This document shows positions 11,735 through 23,676 of a stretch of 64,000 nt of DNA, one piece after another (the first letter of the stretch is position 1; each line of letters opens with the position of its first letter). Source of the stretch: Tragulus kanchil (taxonomy: Eukaryota > Chordata > Mammalia > Artiodactyla > Tragulidae); the NCBI GenBank assembly GCA_022376925.1, contig JAIOJX010000025.1, positions 139,335,301-139,399,300 on the forward strand, in the 5' to 3' direction. Position numbers and translations under genes: made by a program. A model generated the notes under the pieces. The model did no database searches and was not told where the DNA came from. It saw nothing but the letters and a program-made list of their open reading frames with translations.

Positions 11735-12048
11735 AGAAAGGTCAAACTAGTCAATCCTAAAGGAAATCAACCCTGCATATTCATTGGAAGGACTGCTACT
11801 GAAGCTGACGCTCCAATGCTGGCCACTTGTTGGGAAGAACTGAGTCACTGGAAAAGTCCCTGATGCTGGGAAAGATTGAGGCAGGAGGAGAAGGGGACGA
11901 CAGAGGATGAGATGATTGGATGGCATCATTGACTCAAACGACGTGTGTTTGAGCAATCTCCAGGAGATAGTGGAGGACAGGGAAGCCTGGCATGCCGCGT
12001 CCACATGGTCGCAAAGAGTCATACGTGAATGAGTGACTGAACAGGAAC
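11735..12048 (+). mobile_element. Bov-B LINE 3' end
   Basis: Contains the Bov-B 3' landmarks ttggaaggactg, cctgatgctgggaaagattg, gaggaggagaaggggacgac-like sequence, gatgagatgattggatggca and gtcgcaaagagtc. Bov-B is a ruminant-typical RTE LINE, so this supports host assignment. Confidence 0.92.
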
Positions 12049-13229
12049 AAATCAACACCTTTGGTAGTTGAGCACTGTTGGCCTTCATTCTGTTTTCCAT
12101 TTGACCCTGCATTCGTTAATAACATATTGTCAACTCTTACAAAACAGGGCTACGAAGGACCAGGAACATAATTTCTGGAAGGCCTCTCATAAGAGAAAAA
12201 AAAGTAAAGGAACTTGAAAGAGAAGGAAGTAGGGGAACCTGAGGAGGAGGTAGGGGAGTCTTAGGGTTTTGTTGTCTTTTTTGAGCTTGCTGTTTTCACT
12301 GTGTATAATGTTCCTTCCCTTATTTCTCACCTGTTGAAATTCTCCCAGTTCTCAAGACTGGATCAGATAATCATCTACTGTGATGTTTTTTAGATCCCCT
12401 CAGAAACTATCTTCCTCCTCTGAACCTCCAAAGCACTTGCTGGTACCTCTTTTATAGTATTAATGTCAGTACAACTTACCTAAATCTGAATAGTCAAAGC
12501 CTTTTTTCTTTTTCTTTTAGTCAGAGCCCTAAATACCATACTAAGGGGTTTAAGAAAGCCATTAAATTTCGGAGGACAGATGTGATTTAGGATATCTAAA
12601 GCATTTCTGAGGTAAAAAGAAACGACTTTCTCTCTCCCTCCCTCCTCTCTCTTTCTAGCCTGTTACTGTGCCAGGTAGCAGGCATGGTTACTCCACTTTA
12701 TAAACATGGAAGCAGGTTACTCTTGAAAACTTGCTCAGAAAGCAGCCCGCATGTCCTCACCACCTTCTTTACCCTCTGTAATCTGAGGGTAACTGCTACA
12801 CTGAAGGCTCAGCAATGACTTGATACCTACCACGTCTAGGGGCTCCTCTGTCCTTATTCTCACAATTCTGAATCCGCGATCTTCCTGAAATACTTTTCTG
12901 TTCACAAATCACTCACTGCGTTTCTTTCCGGCTTACAGCTTAAAATTTGGAAGGCTTTTTCTTTTCTTTTTTTTTAATGTAGACTCAAAAGGAAGCTTAA
13001 TTAGTTAAGGATGGCTTTGGGCGGAGACTTGAGATTCTGAAAGGTATTTTCAAACACTTTAGACTTGAAAGGGAGGTGACAAAGCCTATACATTTTCTTC
13101 TTAACAGCGCTATTCTCTTGCGTGCACTCCAGGATCGGGTGATAACTTTCCTGTTGTTACATTACGAAGAAAATCAATCAAGGGAGCGGGATTCGCTTAT
13201 TTTCTGACCTAAGGGCCAGAGTAAAAGGG
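12049..13229. other. Intergenic upstream of the REST CpG island
   Basis: Largely unique sequence. Polypyrimidine tracts near 12630 and 12960 and a possible old MIR near 12650-12740. No gene recognised. Could hold REST upstream regulatory DNA, but no specific site is identifiable. Confidence 0.4.
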
Positions 13230-14900
13230 GGTGCGGCTACCTCTGGCGTACCCTCTGCGCAAACCCAGCCCACTACAGCCTCCCTCGCCCAGGGGCGGGG
13301 CCCGCCTGGCGGCTCCGCGCGAGGGCAGCGGAGGGGGCGTGTCCGGCGGGCGCGCGCGGCGGGGAGGAGGCGTGTCCCGGGAGTGGCGGCGGCGGCGGCG
13401 CGGGTCGGGTGCGCGGCGCAGCCTCCTGTGCTGGAATGTGCGGCTCCCGCGAGCTCCGAGCGCAGGGGCAGAGTCAACGCCGCCGAGGCCCGGGGCCCCA
13501 GACCCCGGTGGCGGCGGCGGCCGGAACCGCGGGGCGAGAGCCGGCGGCCTGAGCACTCTGTGCAGCCCCGCCCCTGGGTCTTCGCGGGCCTCGACGGCCC
13601 CAGCGTCCAACTTTTCCGCGGGCTCCCTCCCCTCCCCCCGAAACTCCAGCAACAAAGAAAAGTAGTCCGAGCAGGAGCGGCGACGCGGGTGTCGCCCCTC
13701 CTCGCCCAGGAAGGCCGGTAAGCGCGGCGCGGTCTGGCGCGCGGTCGGGTGGGGGCGGTGGGCCGGCCGGGCGGCCGTGGCCGCGGGAAGGGGAGGGCGC
13801 GGAAGGACGCGGAGCCAGGCGCTGTCCAGGGCTGATTTGCAGATACTGCGGCTCGGGCGGCGGCGGCGGCGGCGGCGACCGGCGCGTCGGGCGGGGGCGG
13901 GCGGCCGAGCGGGATCGGGTTACAGCGCGGCCGCCGGGGGCTGGGCCGGGGGCGTCGGCGGGGAGCGGCGCGGCGGCCCCGGGACCCCCTCCCCAGTCGA
14001 GGCCGGGCCGCCGCGTCGGCGCGGGCGCAGGCGCAGGCGCGGGGGCGCTGTTGTCCCGAGGCCAGGAGCGGAGCTGCTTGGGGCCCTAGTCCTGAAACTT
14101 CCTCTGGTGCTTCTCGGGCTCCGGGTCCCGCCGCAGCCCCTCGCCAGCCGGCGGCCCTCGCGTCCCCCTCCCTCGCGGCTTCTCCCTTTGGCCGGAAGGC
14201 GCGGTCGAGGGGGAGCGGGCGCCGTTGAGTCCGCCCGGGGCCCGGGCGGCTCCGCCAATGGGGCTGGACAGCGATTTCTGCGCTCGGGCCGCCGGGCCGC
14301 GGGGGCCGTGCGCGCGGGGCGCTCTGGCGGCCGGAGTCGGCGGGGCCGGGGCTGGCGTCCGGCGGGGCGCCGTGGGGGAGTGAGGCTGCGACTTCCGGGG
14401 CGCCCCCTCCGGCGCTCGGGGCCCGGCGCCTCGGGAGGGCGCCCGCGGAGGCTCCCCGGCCCCGCGCGGAGGGCGAGCCCCGGGCGGGCGAGGAGCCGGG
14501 GCGGCGGCGACGCGGCAAGTTTGCTCGCTCTTCCTGGAGTGGGGCGCGCGGGCCGAGAGAGGGCAGCCTGGGCTGGGAAGCGTCGCTCTGGCCCAGCGCG
14601 CCCCGAGTTTGCCCGTCTCGGCGTCTTCAGGGGCGGGGAGGCCGGACAAGGCTTCGGGACGACTTGGTGCAGTGAGCGGGCAGAGCCGCGGGGAAGCGAG
14701 GGCGCCGGAGTTTGCGAAGAGCTGCTTTGTGTTTGGTACGTATTTTGAGAAAATGGCCGAATGCCGATTTCAGCCCGGAATGCGGCGGCCGCGGCCGGCG
14801 CTGGTGGCAGGAGCACGTAGGAGTGGAGCAGCACGTTGGGCTTTCGGGCCGTGCACAGACGGCCTTCCCGGGCAACGTGGAAATGCCTTTAGAGCTGGTG
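13230..14900. promoter_or_regulatory. REST: CpG island, REST promoter region
   Basis: About 1.7 kb of extremely GC- and CpG-rich DNA contrasts sharply with the AT-rich surroundings. It contains several GC-box-like motifs (ggggcgggg near 13293, gggggcgg near 13750) and no clear TATA box, as expected for the housekeeping-type REST promoter with its dispersed start sites. Long open frames on both strands here (up to 446 codons) are a by-product of few AT-rich stop codons and are not called as genes. The island sits 9-10 kb upstream of the ATG exon, matching the long first intron of mammalian REST. Confidence 0.85.
13440..13717 (+). other. REST: REST non-coding exon 1 (5' end approximate)
   Basis: A good splice donor (ggccg|gtaagcg, GT at 13718-13719) follows a GC-rich stretch containing the segment around 13620-13670 (Pro/Ser-like ccctcccctcccccc, then a run reading caacaaagaaaagtag) that resembles the first exon of mammalian REST from memory. 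The exon would be 5' UTR only, spliced to the acceptor at 23676. The transcription start is not visible in the sequence; 13440 is an estimate. Mammalian REST uses several alternative first exons, and others could start downstream within the island. Confidence 0.55.
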
Positions 14901-15431
14901 GCTAGGGTTTGGAGAGAATTAGCAGTTGCCGAGTAGCCTGAGCTGTTAGGTGAAGGCCCTGGACAGCTTTAGCTTTATGTAATGGCATTTGCTTTCAACT
15001 TTTGTTGGTACCTGTGACTCACCGAGTTTATGTTTATGCACTTGAGTGAAACGGATTACTTTTTGTATTTTGTACTTTTGTATTTTGGGTGTAAAGCTTT
15101 TCTTAGCCCTTGCCACTTTAGTTTTTCTAGTTCGCGAGAGAACATCTAATTTGAGCCTATCACCTTTCCAATCTAAAAGGTGGTTAAGACAGTTTTTAAA
15201 AAGCCCAACGTTACAAGGGGTTCTGTTATGGCTCTGCTAGGCAGTTCGGCCAAGTCAAACATGATACAAGGCAGTTGATTTGGAGATTAGTTGTCCAGGT
15301 GTTTTATTAGGAGGTTTGAAAGTCTTTTGTATTTTCATTTGTGTAATTTTGAATACACTAAACTTCCCTTTTCACAGGAAAAAGATCTGTAATTTTGTTT
15401 ACTTTTAAACAGATCATTAGAGAAAAGAAAC

Positions 15432-17727
15432 CAAGTAGTACTTTAGTGGTACTGTGTACGTTTTCAAACAACATTGGACCCTTGAACAACAGGAATTTGA
15501 ACTGAATTGGGTTCAGTTATATGTAGATTTTTTTCAAGAAATATATTGGAAAATTTCTCATAGATTTGGAGCATTCTGCAGAAATCTACAGATGATACAC
15601 ATAGTCTAGAAATATTGAAAATATAGAAAAAGGTACATCACGAGTACATAAAATATACATACATAATAGTGTATTTTATCTTTTACTACCATGAAATACG
15701 TACAAGTTAAAGTTAAAATTATGAAAAATTACAGCCACCATGGCGCCATTCCTGTCCTCAGAGATGTAAACAAATGTAAAGACCCATCATTCACCCATAG
15801 CTTCGTATTAACTGTGGTCCATACTGTAGATCTGTAATAATTTCATAGCTACCTCTTGTTGCTGTTTTGGTGAGACTAAAGTGTTTGGAGGTATCCACTT
15901 AAAACGTCCTGTAAGTCTGACAGTCATTTCCGGGTGGTTGCTCCAGTAAATTGTGTTTGCCCTAAAAAAAAAAAAAAAGTCACCGCTCCCATTTCCTGAG
16001 TGTTTTTAATTGTGTTTAGTGTGATACCAGAAACCTTGAATGATGCCATGGGCCCCATATAAAGCGGCACTAGTGATGCTGGAAATGCTCCCAAGAAGTA
16101 AAGTCTTGGACATTAGAGCAAAAAGTTAAATTGTTTGATATGTACCATAAACTGAGTCCTGCAGTTTCCATTACCCATTATTTCAAGATCAGTGAATCCA
16201 GTGTAAGGATTATTATAAAAAAAAGAAAAGGAAATTTGGAAACTGTATTTTTGCCAGTAGACATGAAAGCTTTACAGTTTTTGTGAAATGCCTTTTATCT
16301 CATATTGAAAATGCATTTTGGGGAATTCCCTGGTGGTCCAGTGGTTGGGACACCATAGCTTTCATTGCCTGAGGGCTCAGGTTTAATCCCTGGTCTGGGA
16401 ACTAAGATCCCACAAGCCACCAAGCTACAGAATATAGCATTAAAAAGAGAAATGAATTTTTATATGAGTATAATTATGAAAGGCATACCTATAGACTAAC
16501 TTGGTTCAAGAAAAAGCAAAAGTTATTGTATGACGACTTAAATCAAAAAGGAAAATGAAGTTTCTGAATCAAAAGCTAGCAGAATAGTACTTTAGTGGTA
16601 CACGTTTTCAAACAACATTGGACCCTTGAACAACAGGAATTTGAACTGAATTGGGTTCAGTTATATGTAGATTTTTTTCAAGAAATATATTGGAAAATTT
16701 CTCATAGATTTGGAGCATTCTGCAGAAATCTACAGATGATACACATAGTCTAGAAATATTGAAAATATAGAAAAAGGTACATCACGAGTACATAAAATAT
16801 ACATACATAATAGTGTATTTTATCTTTTACTACCATGAAATACGTACAAGTTAAAGTTAAAATTATGAAAAATTACAGCCACCATGGCGCCATTCCTGTC
16901 CTCAGAGATGTAAACAAATGTAAAGACCCATCATTCACCCATAGCTTCGTATTAACTGTGGTCCATACTGTAGATCTGTAATAATTTCATAGCTACCTCT
17001 TGTTGCTGTTTTGGTGAGACTAAAGTGTTTGGAGGTATCCACTTAAAACGTCCTGTAAGTCTGACAGTCATTTCCGGGTGGTTGCTCCAGTAAATTGTGT
17101 TTGCCCTAAAAAAAAAAAAAAAGTCACCGCTCCCATTTCCTGAGTGTTTTAATTGTGTTTAGTGTGATACCAGAAACCTTGAATGATGCCATGGGCCCCA
17201 TATAAAGCGGCACTAGTGATGCTGGAAATGCTCCCAAGAAGTAAAGTCTTGGACATTAGAGCAAAAAGTTAAATTGTTTGATATGTACCATAAACTGAGT
17301 CCTGCAGTTTCCATTACCCATTATTTCAAGATCAGTGAATCCAGTGTAAGGATTATTATAAAAAAAAGAAAAGGAAATTTGGAAACTGTATTTTTGCCAG
17401 TAGACATGAAAGCTTTACAGTTTTTGTGAAATGCCTTTTATCTCATATTGAAAATGCATTTTGGGGAATTCCCTGGTGGTCCAGTGGTTGGGACACCATA
17501 GCTTTCATTGCCTGAGGGCTCAGGTTTAATCCCTGGTCTGGGAACTAAGATCCCACAAGCCACCAAGCTACAGAATATAGCCTTAAAAAAAAGAGAAAAT
17601 GAATTTTTTATATGAGTATAATTATGAAAGGCATACCTATAGACTAACTTGGTTCAAGAAAAAGCAAAAGTTATTGTATGACGACTTAAAGCAAAAAGGA
17701 AAATGAAGTTTCTGAATCTGGAGAATT
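15432..17727 (+). repeat. Tandem duplication (about 1.145 kb x 2)
   Basis: 15432-16568 is repeated at 16581-17727: the Tigger left end and a SINE. The copies differ by small indels (tgtg missing near 16604, t-run lengths). Confidence 0.9.
16320..16446 (+). mobile_element. tRNA-Glu SINE fragment (copy 1 of 3)
   Basis: ggggaattccctggtggtcc head, ggtttaatccctggtctggg B box; nested in the Tigger element. Copies at 17463-17590 and 18650-18775 come from the tandem duplications. Confidence 0.85.
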
Positions 17728-18135
17728 TAATGCTAGCAGAGAATAGTTTGGTAATTTTAGAAGTTTTGGCTAAAATATCAAGATGGCAGAACCAGCTTTG
17801 TGTTCCCAGATGCTATTAACAAAATTATTGAAGAGAAAGGCTGACAGATTTCTATTTTCAGACGAGATCAGGCTTGTTCAGGGTGGTATGGCTGTAGACA
17901 AGTTTTTCATACAGAGAAATGTGCCCAAGTCTGGAAAGTCTCCAGAAAGGTCATTCATTAGTAAGGAAGAGACGGGATCATTAGGATTTAAGGCTGACTG
18001 AAGACTAACTTGTTTTGTGCGAGTTGAATTTTGTTTTTCTTTTTTCTTTTTTTTTAAGAGAACAAATCATTGCATTTATTAGATCTTTTTTGTGTGTGTG
18101 GGGGAGCACGGGTTGGGGAGGGAGCGGGGCGGGCG

Positions 18136-18391
18136 GGCCACTTCTGTTGGTCTTTCATTTATCTATTTTGATCCATCTTCGTTTTCTGGCCCATGTGGGC
18201 CTCCCATCGCAGTGGCCTCTGTTGTTGCAGAGCACCGGCTCTGAGCGCATGCGCTCCGCAGTTCCAGCTCGGTAGTTGGACACATTGGCCTAGTAGGCAC
18301 GCGGCACGTGGGATCTTCCCAGGCCAGGGATCAAACCAGTGCCCCTTGTACAAGGCGGTGTCCTTACCCACTGGACCACCAGGGAAGCCCC
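18136..18391 (-). mobile_element. tRNA-Glu SINE, variant subfamily (antisense; duplicate at 19316-19571)
   Basis: ggccacttctgttggtcttt 3' signature at the left, ccaccagggaagcccc at the right. Its 5' part recurs at 20573-20720 in the next duplication. Confidence 0.9.
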
Positions 18392-18413
18392 TTTTCTTTT
18401 TCTTTTAAAAAAA

Positions 18414-18602
18414 TTTTATTAAAGGTCTTTACAGAACAACATCCAGACTCCAAATCCAGCAGCAAGGAGACCTATTATGCTGTGGATACCAGCTGGAGTA
18501 TGGCAGGCAGCTCTGGCTTCCCACCCTTCTGTTCAGAGATGGGGGTGGTGGGCATCTTTGGGTTCCACAACACTTACGTCATCAGGCAGAGGCTTCTTGG
18601 GC
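18414..18602 (-). pseudogene. RPS3: RPS3 retrocopy fragment (damaged first copy)
   Basis: Antisense of the RPS3 3' end, missing eight bases and cut off at a duplication joint. See 19595-19819 for the better copy. Confidence 0.85.
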
Positions 18603-19594
18603 AAACAGTTTTTGTGAAATGCCTTTTATCTCATATTGAAAATGCATTTTGGGAATTCCTGGTGGTCCAGTGGTTGGGACACCATAGCTTTCATTGCCTG
18701 AGGGCTCAGGTTTAATCCTAGTCTGGGAACTAAGATCCCACAAGCCACCAAGCTACAGAATATAGCCTTAAAAAAAAGAGAAAATGAATTTTTTATATGA
18801 GTATAATTATGAAAGGCATACCTATAGACTAACTTGGTTCAAGAAAAAGCAAAAGTTATTGTATGACGACTTAAAGCAAAAAGGAAAATGAAGTTTCTGA
18901 ATCTGGAGAATTTAATGCTAGCAGAGAATAGTTTGGTAATTTTAGAAGTTTTGGCTAAAATATCAAGATGGCAGAACCAGCTTTGTGTTCCCAGATGCTA
19001 TTAACAAAATTATTGAAGAGAAAGGCTGACAGATTTCTATTTTCAGACGAGATCAGGCTTGTTCAGGGTGGTATGGCTGTAGACAAGTTTTTCATACAGA
19101 GAAATGTGCCCAAGTCTGGAAAGTCTCCAGAAAGGTCATTCATTAGTAAGGAAGAGACGGGATCATTAGGATTTAAGGCTGACTGAAGACTAACTTGTTT
19201 TGTGCGAGTTGAATTTTGTTTTTCTTTTTTCTTTTTTTTTAAGAGAACAAATCATTGCATTTATTAGATCTTTTTTGTGTGTGTGGGGGAGCACGGGTTG
19301 GGGAGGGAGCGGGCGGGGCCACTTCTGTTGGTCTTTCATTTATCTATTTTGATCCATCTTCGTTTTCTGGCCCATGTGGGCCTCCCATCGCAGTGGCCTC
19401 TGTTGTTGCAGAGCACCGGCTCTGAGCGCATGCGCTCCGCAGTTCCAGCTCGGTAGTTGGACACATTGGCCTAGTAGGCACGCGGCACGTGGGATCTTCC
19501 CAGGCCAGGGATCAAACCAGTGCCCCTTGTACAAGGCGGTGTCCTTACCCACTGGACCACCAGGGAAGCCCCTTTTCTTTTTCTTTTAAAAAAA

Positions 19595-19819
19595 TTTTAT
19601 TAAAGGTCTTTACAGAACAACATCCAGACTCCAAATCCAGCAGCAAGGAGACCTATTATGCTGTGGATACCAGCTGGAGTATGGCAGGCAGCTCTGGCTT
19701 CCCACCCTTCTGTTCAGAGATGGGGGTGGTGGGCAGTATTTCATCTTTGGGTTCCACAACACTTACGTCATCAGGCAGAGGCTTCTTGGGGCCAATCTTA
19801 CCAGTTGGGTCACAAATTG
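19595..19819 (-). pseudogene. RPS3: RPS3 processed pseudogene, 5'-truncated
   Basis: On the - strand the sequence encodes the C-terminal 54 or so residues of ribosomal protein S3 ([35 protein letters not shown]), with TAA at 19656-19658 and the native short 3' UTR ending aataaaatttttttaaaag. That is a poly(A)-ended retrocopy. It interrupts the Tigger transposase, whose reading resumes on the left side at about 19820. Only the 3' end was copied. Duplicates: 18414-18602 and 20740-20964. Confidence 0.92.
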
Positions 19820-19916
19820 AATTTTTAATCAGGACTGTTCATAGCTATAAAGCTGCTAAGCCCATTAACTTTTCTTTTCTTCTTTTTTTTTTATGGAATT
19901 GTTTTACTTTTTCTGA

Positions 19917-20010
19917 CTTGTAGGATCTCAGTTCCCCCACCAGGGATTGAACCTGGGCCACGGCAGTAAAAGCCCAGAATACTGGTTGTACAACAAGAAG
20001 TCCTGGGCAA
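19917..20010 (-). mobile_element. tRNA-Glu SINE fragment (duplicate at 21062-21155)
   Basis: ccaccagggattgaacctgg antisense B-box region; nested in Tigger. Confidence 0.75.
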
Positions 20011-20739
20011 TGAGAATACTTATCTAAATTGGTTCCATTGATGCTTTATCCCTGATTAGGAAGTACCTTGCATTTTAAAGTTCTTTGGTGTTGGACAATG
20101 ATCCTGGCCACCTAGAACGCCATGAGTTCAAAGGTGTCAAAGTGGTGTACTTGTCCCAAACACAGTGTCTTTGAATAAAGCCTATATTAAGGTATCATTA
20201 GGACCTTGATGGCTCATTACACATGGTACTCTGTGGAAAGAAGATTGTCACTTTTGTGGAAGGCAACTCTGGTAGAACATCATCAAAGTCTAGAAGATGT
20301 TTTCATTGTGATAGAAAAAGCTATGAAAGCCATCAAGCCTAAAACAAATTCCTGCTGGAGGAGACTGTGTCCATGTGTTGTGCATGACTTCACAGAATTT
20401 ATAATAGATAATCAAGGAAATCATGAAAGGGATTGTGGATACTGCAAAAAGATCAGGGGTTGGGGTGGATGAAAGGCTTCAAGATGCAGATTTTTGGAAT
20501 ATTCAAGAGCTAATAGTGAGCATACCAGAGCAATTAATGGAAGTTGATTTGGAGAATTTTCTATGCCAGAGGACTGAGCGCATGCTCCGCAGTTCCAGCT
20601 CGGTAGTTGGACACATTGGCCTAGTAGGCACGCGCACGTGGGATCTTCCCAGGCCAGGGATCAAACCAGTGCCCCTTGTACAAGGCGGTGTCCTTACCCA
20701 CTGGACCACCAGGGAAGCCCTTTCTTTTCTTTAAAAAAA

Positions 20740-20964
20740 TTTTATTAAAGGTCTTTACAGAACAACATCCAGACTCCAAATCCAGCAGCAAGGAGACCTA
20801 TTATGCTGTGGATACCAGCTGGAGTATGGCAGGCAGCTCTGGCTTCCCACCCTTCTGTTCAGAGATGGGGGTGGTGGGCAGTATTTCATCTTTGGGTTCC
20901 ACAACACTTACGTCATCAGGCAGAGGCTTCTTGGGGCCAATCTTACCAGTTGGGTCACAAATTG
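20740..20964 (-). pseudogene. RPS3: RPS3 retrocopy fragment (third copy by duplication)
   Basis: Identical to 19595-19819 at a spacing of 1145 bp. Confidence 0.88.
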
Positions 20965-22398
20965 AATTTTTAATCAGGACTGTTCATAGCTATAAAGCTG
21001 CTAAGCCCATTAACTTTTCTTTTCTTCTTTTTTTTTTATGGAATTGTTTTACTTTTTCTGACTTGTAGGATCTCAGTTCCCCCACCAGGGATTGAACCTG
21101 GGCCACGGCAGTAAAAGCCCAGAATACTGGTTGTACAACAAGAAGTCCTGGGCAATGAGAATACTTATCTAAATTGGTTCCATTGATGCTTTATCCCTGA
21201 TTAGGAAGTACCTTGCATTTTAAAGTTCTTTGGTGTTGGACAATGATCCTGGCCACCTAGAACGCCATGAGTTCAAAGGTGTCAAAGTGGTGTACTTGTC
21301 CCAAACACAGTGTCTTTGAATAAAGCCTATATTAAGGTATCATTAGGACCTTGATGGCTCATTACACATGGTACTCTGTGGAAAGAAGATTGTCACTTTT
21401 GTGGAAGGCAACTCTGGTAGAACATCATCAAAGTCTAGAAGATGTTTTCATTGTGATAGAAAAAGCTATGAAAGCCATCAAGCCTAAAACAAATTCCTGC
21501 TGGAGGAGACTGTGTCCATGTGTTGTGCATGACTTCACAGAATTTATAATAGATAATCAAGGAAATCATGAAAGGGATTGTGGATACTGCAAAAAGATCA
21601 GGGGTTGGGGTGGATGAAAGGCTTCAAGATGCAGATTTTTGGAATATTCAAGAGCTAATAGTGAGCATACCAGAGAAATTAATGGAAGTTGATTTGGAGA
21701 TAAGTGCTTTTGAACTAGTGCCAGAGGATAAGGAAAAAGACATGGAAGAAGCAGTGCCAGAAGATAACTGACGTTAGACAGTCTGGCAGCAGGGTTCCTT
21801 TTATTGAAGACTACTTTTGACTTCTTTTACAACTTAGCCCCTTGTATGATACACTAAAACTGAAGCCAGTGGTGGAAAGATTAGTACTACACAGAAACAT
21901 TTTTACAGAAGTAGGAAAGCAAGGAAGTCAGTCGGAAATTAAGATATGTTTCCCTCAGGTTACACAGAGTGCCTGCCTCTTTCCACTTCTTCCACCTCTT
22001 CTCTCTGCACCTCCTTCTGCCTTTCATTCCACTTCCTCTACCTCTTCTGACTGCTACCTCTGACTCAGCAAGAGCACCCCTTCCTGTTCCTACTCATGCT
22101 ACTCAAGGGAAGACAGGAGGATGAAAACCTTTATGATGACCCACTTCCACTGAATGAATAGTAAATAATTGTGCTGTTCAGTTAATAAACTTATCTGTGA
22201 TGTATGTATATGAGTGTCATGTGAAAATCTAGTAATTGTACACAAGAGCCAGAAGATACCATGTCATTAACAGTCATTTACCTAAGTATTCATTGTGTGC
22301 GAGACGTGTACAAAGGTATAGTGATATTTAATATGAAATTGATAGTGTATTAGTGTTTCTACTGTTATATAGCTTTACTTTTAAATAATTACATTACC

Positions 22399-22648
22399 TG
22401 GGACTTCCCTGGTGGTCCAGTGTTTTAAGAATCCACCTGCCAATGCAGGGGACATGCGTTCAGTTCCTGGTCGGCAAGCATCCTAAGCCACCTAAGCCTG
22501 TGGGCCGTAACTACTAAAGCCTGTGCTCTAGAGCCTGAGCACTGCCACAAGAGAAATCATCGCAACTAGAGAGTAGCTTCCACTCATTGCAACTAGAGAA
22601 CGTCCACATGGAGCAACGAAGACTCAGTGCAGCCAAAAATAAGTTTTA
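22399..22648 (+). mobile_element. Full-length tRNA-Glu SINE (ART2A/CHR-2-like)
   Basis: gggacttccctggtggtcca head; body with gcaactagagagtagc and tail gcagccaaaaataag. Inserted in the Tigger 3' region. Confidence 0.88.
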
Positions 22649-23676
22649 AAATATATATAATAATTACATTACCATATAGTATGCCTCTTATTGAGAGGCA
22701 TACTGTGTAAGAAACAGCATATCAGTCTATCATACATGTATGCCTTAAAAAAATATATTTCTAATACTATATTATGAAAATGCCTTAAAAATTTTATGAT
22801 TCATCCATTTGCATATAGGCTAGGCTACTGTGAAGCAGTCCTATCAGTTACAATAAACTACCATAAAGCAAGCATATAGCTGCTGCACTGTTACCAATGC
22901 ATTGTTATAAATGAGTATGAATTTCTTCCTCACAGTATCTTTCCTCTTTTGATGCCTAGTGTTACTAATATGTACAATATCTACAGTATTTTATGTCATA
23001 TAGTACAGTATAGGTAAAGGTATAACAGGGACAATTCATTTTGTACACAGGGAATGTAAATTTACTGTATTGATAAACACAGTACTGGAAATGTAGTTTC
23101 CTTATGATTTTCTTAACTTTTTCCTTTATTATATAAATGCATATAACAGGCAAAATATATGTTAACTGACTACATTATCCAGAAGGCTTCCGGTCAACAT
23201 TAGGCTATTGGTACTCTAGTTATTTGTGAATCCAAAAGGTTCATGCAGATTTTTTTTTTTTTTTCTTTTCATGCAGATTTTTAACCACATTGAGGGTTGG
23301 TGCCTCTAACCCCTTTGTTCAGGTCAATATAATTTTAATTGCTCTAAAAATGAAGGCTACTTAACATTCTTTCACCAGAAAAAGTAAAAGTGCTTGAGGG
23401 AAGGCACCCCATGGGTAGACCTAGTTGATGGATGAATTGAGTCAAACTCTTGATAGCATTTCTTACAGAGGGCATAAATTTTTTTTTGATGACTGCAATG
23501 AAGAGAATTTGGAATTATAAAACTGTTTTAAAGGCTTATTTTCAGTAGCTAATGAAGCTGAATGTAAAGAGTATATGAGAAAATGTATGAAGTTACAAAG
23601 AACTACAGTGATATTTTGTTTTACATCAGTAAAAGTTGTGATTCATCTGGCGCTCCTGTGTTTGTTTTGAATGCAG

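Larger units (their letters stand above)
17417..19800 (+). repeat. Tandem duplication (about 1.185 kb x 2)
   Basis: 17417-18602 is repeated at 18605-19790 with an 8-base deletion (18553) and gg/ggg run differences. Carries the Tigger transposase piece, a SINE and the RPS3 fragment. Confidence 0.9.
19420..21720 (+). repeat. Tandem duplication (about 1.145 kb x 2)
   Basis: 19420-20572 is repeated at 20574-21720. Copy 1 ends in a garbled join (gaattttctatgccagagga) absent from copy 2. Holds SINE head, RPS3 fragment and Tigger transposase frames. Confidence 0.9.
15474..23326 (+). mobile_element. Near full-length Tigger-type (pogo/Tc1-mariner) DNA transposon filling REST intron 1
   Basis: The left end ttggacccttgaacaacagg at 15474 and the right end ggtgcctctaacccctttgt ...ggtcaa at 23326 are the degenerate terminal inverted repeats of a Tigger family, flanked by AT/TA. 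Inside are scattered frames of the DDE transposase in order: the EEKG/FISKEE segment (17780-18045), LVVDN/HL-like catalytic region (about 20030-20130), VIEKAMKAIKPK (about 20310), VVHDFTEF (20380), an IVDTAKRSG...IQELI region (20425, 21570-21770) and the Ser-rich C-terminus (21850-22080). Many stops and insertions make it long dead. Three tandem duplications inflate its length. Confidence 0.8.

Noticed and set aside
13178..14834. Long open frames (446, 323, 304 codons) in the GC-rich region on both strands
   Set aside because: They overlap in several frames, are Arg/Pro/Ala/Gly-rich, match no family and lie in a CpG island where stop codons are rare.
17783..18001. 72-codon open frame starting MAEPALCSQ
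   Set aside because: It is a frame through transposase remnants with a FISKEE motif, frameshifted relative to the ancestral reading; not a gene.
20206..20472. 88-codon open frame that looks like a small gene (also at 21351)
   Set aside because: It is part of the decayed Tigger transposase (VIEKAMKAIKPK, VVHDFTEF) and exists twice through tandem duplication.
15474..23326. tRNA genes at the many tRNA-Glu-like heads
   Set aside because: These heads belong to SINEs with SINE bodies and A-rich tails; none forms an intact stand-alone tRNA.
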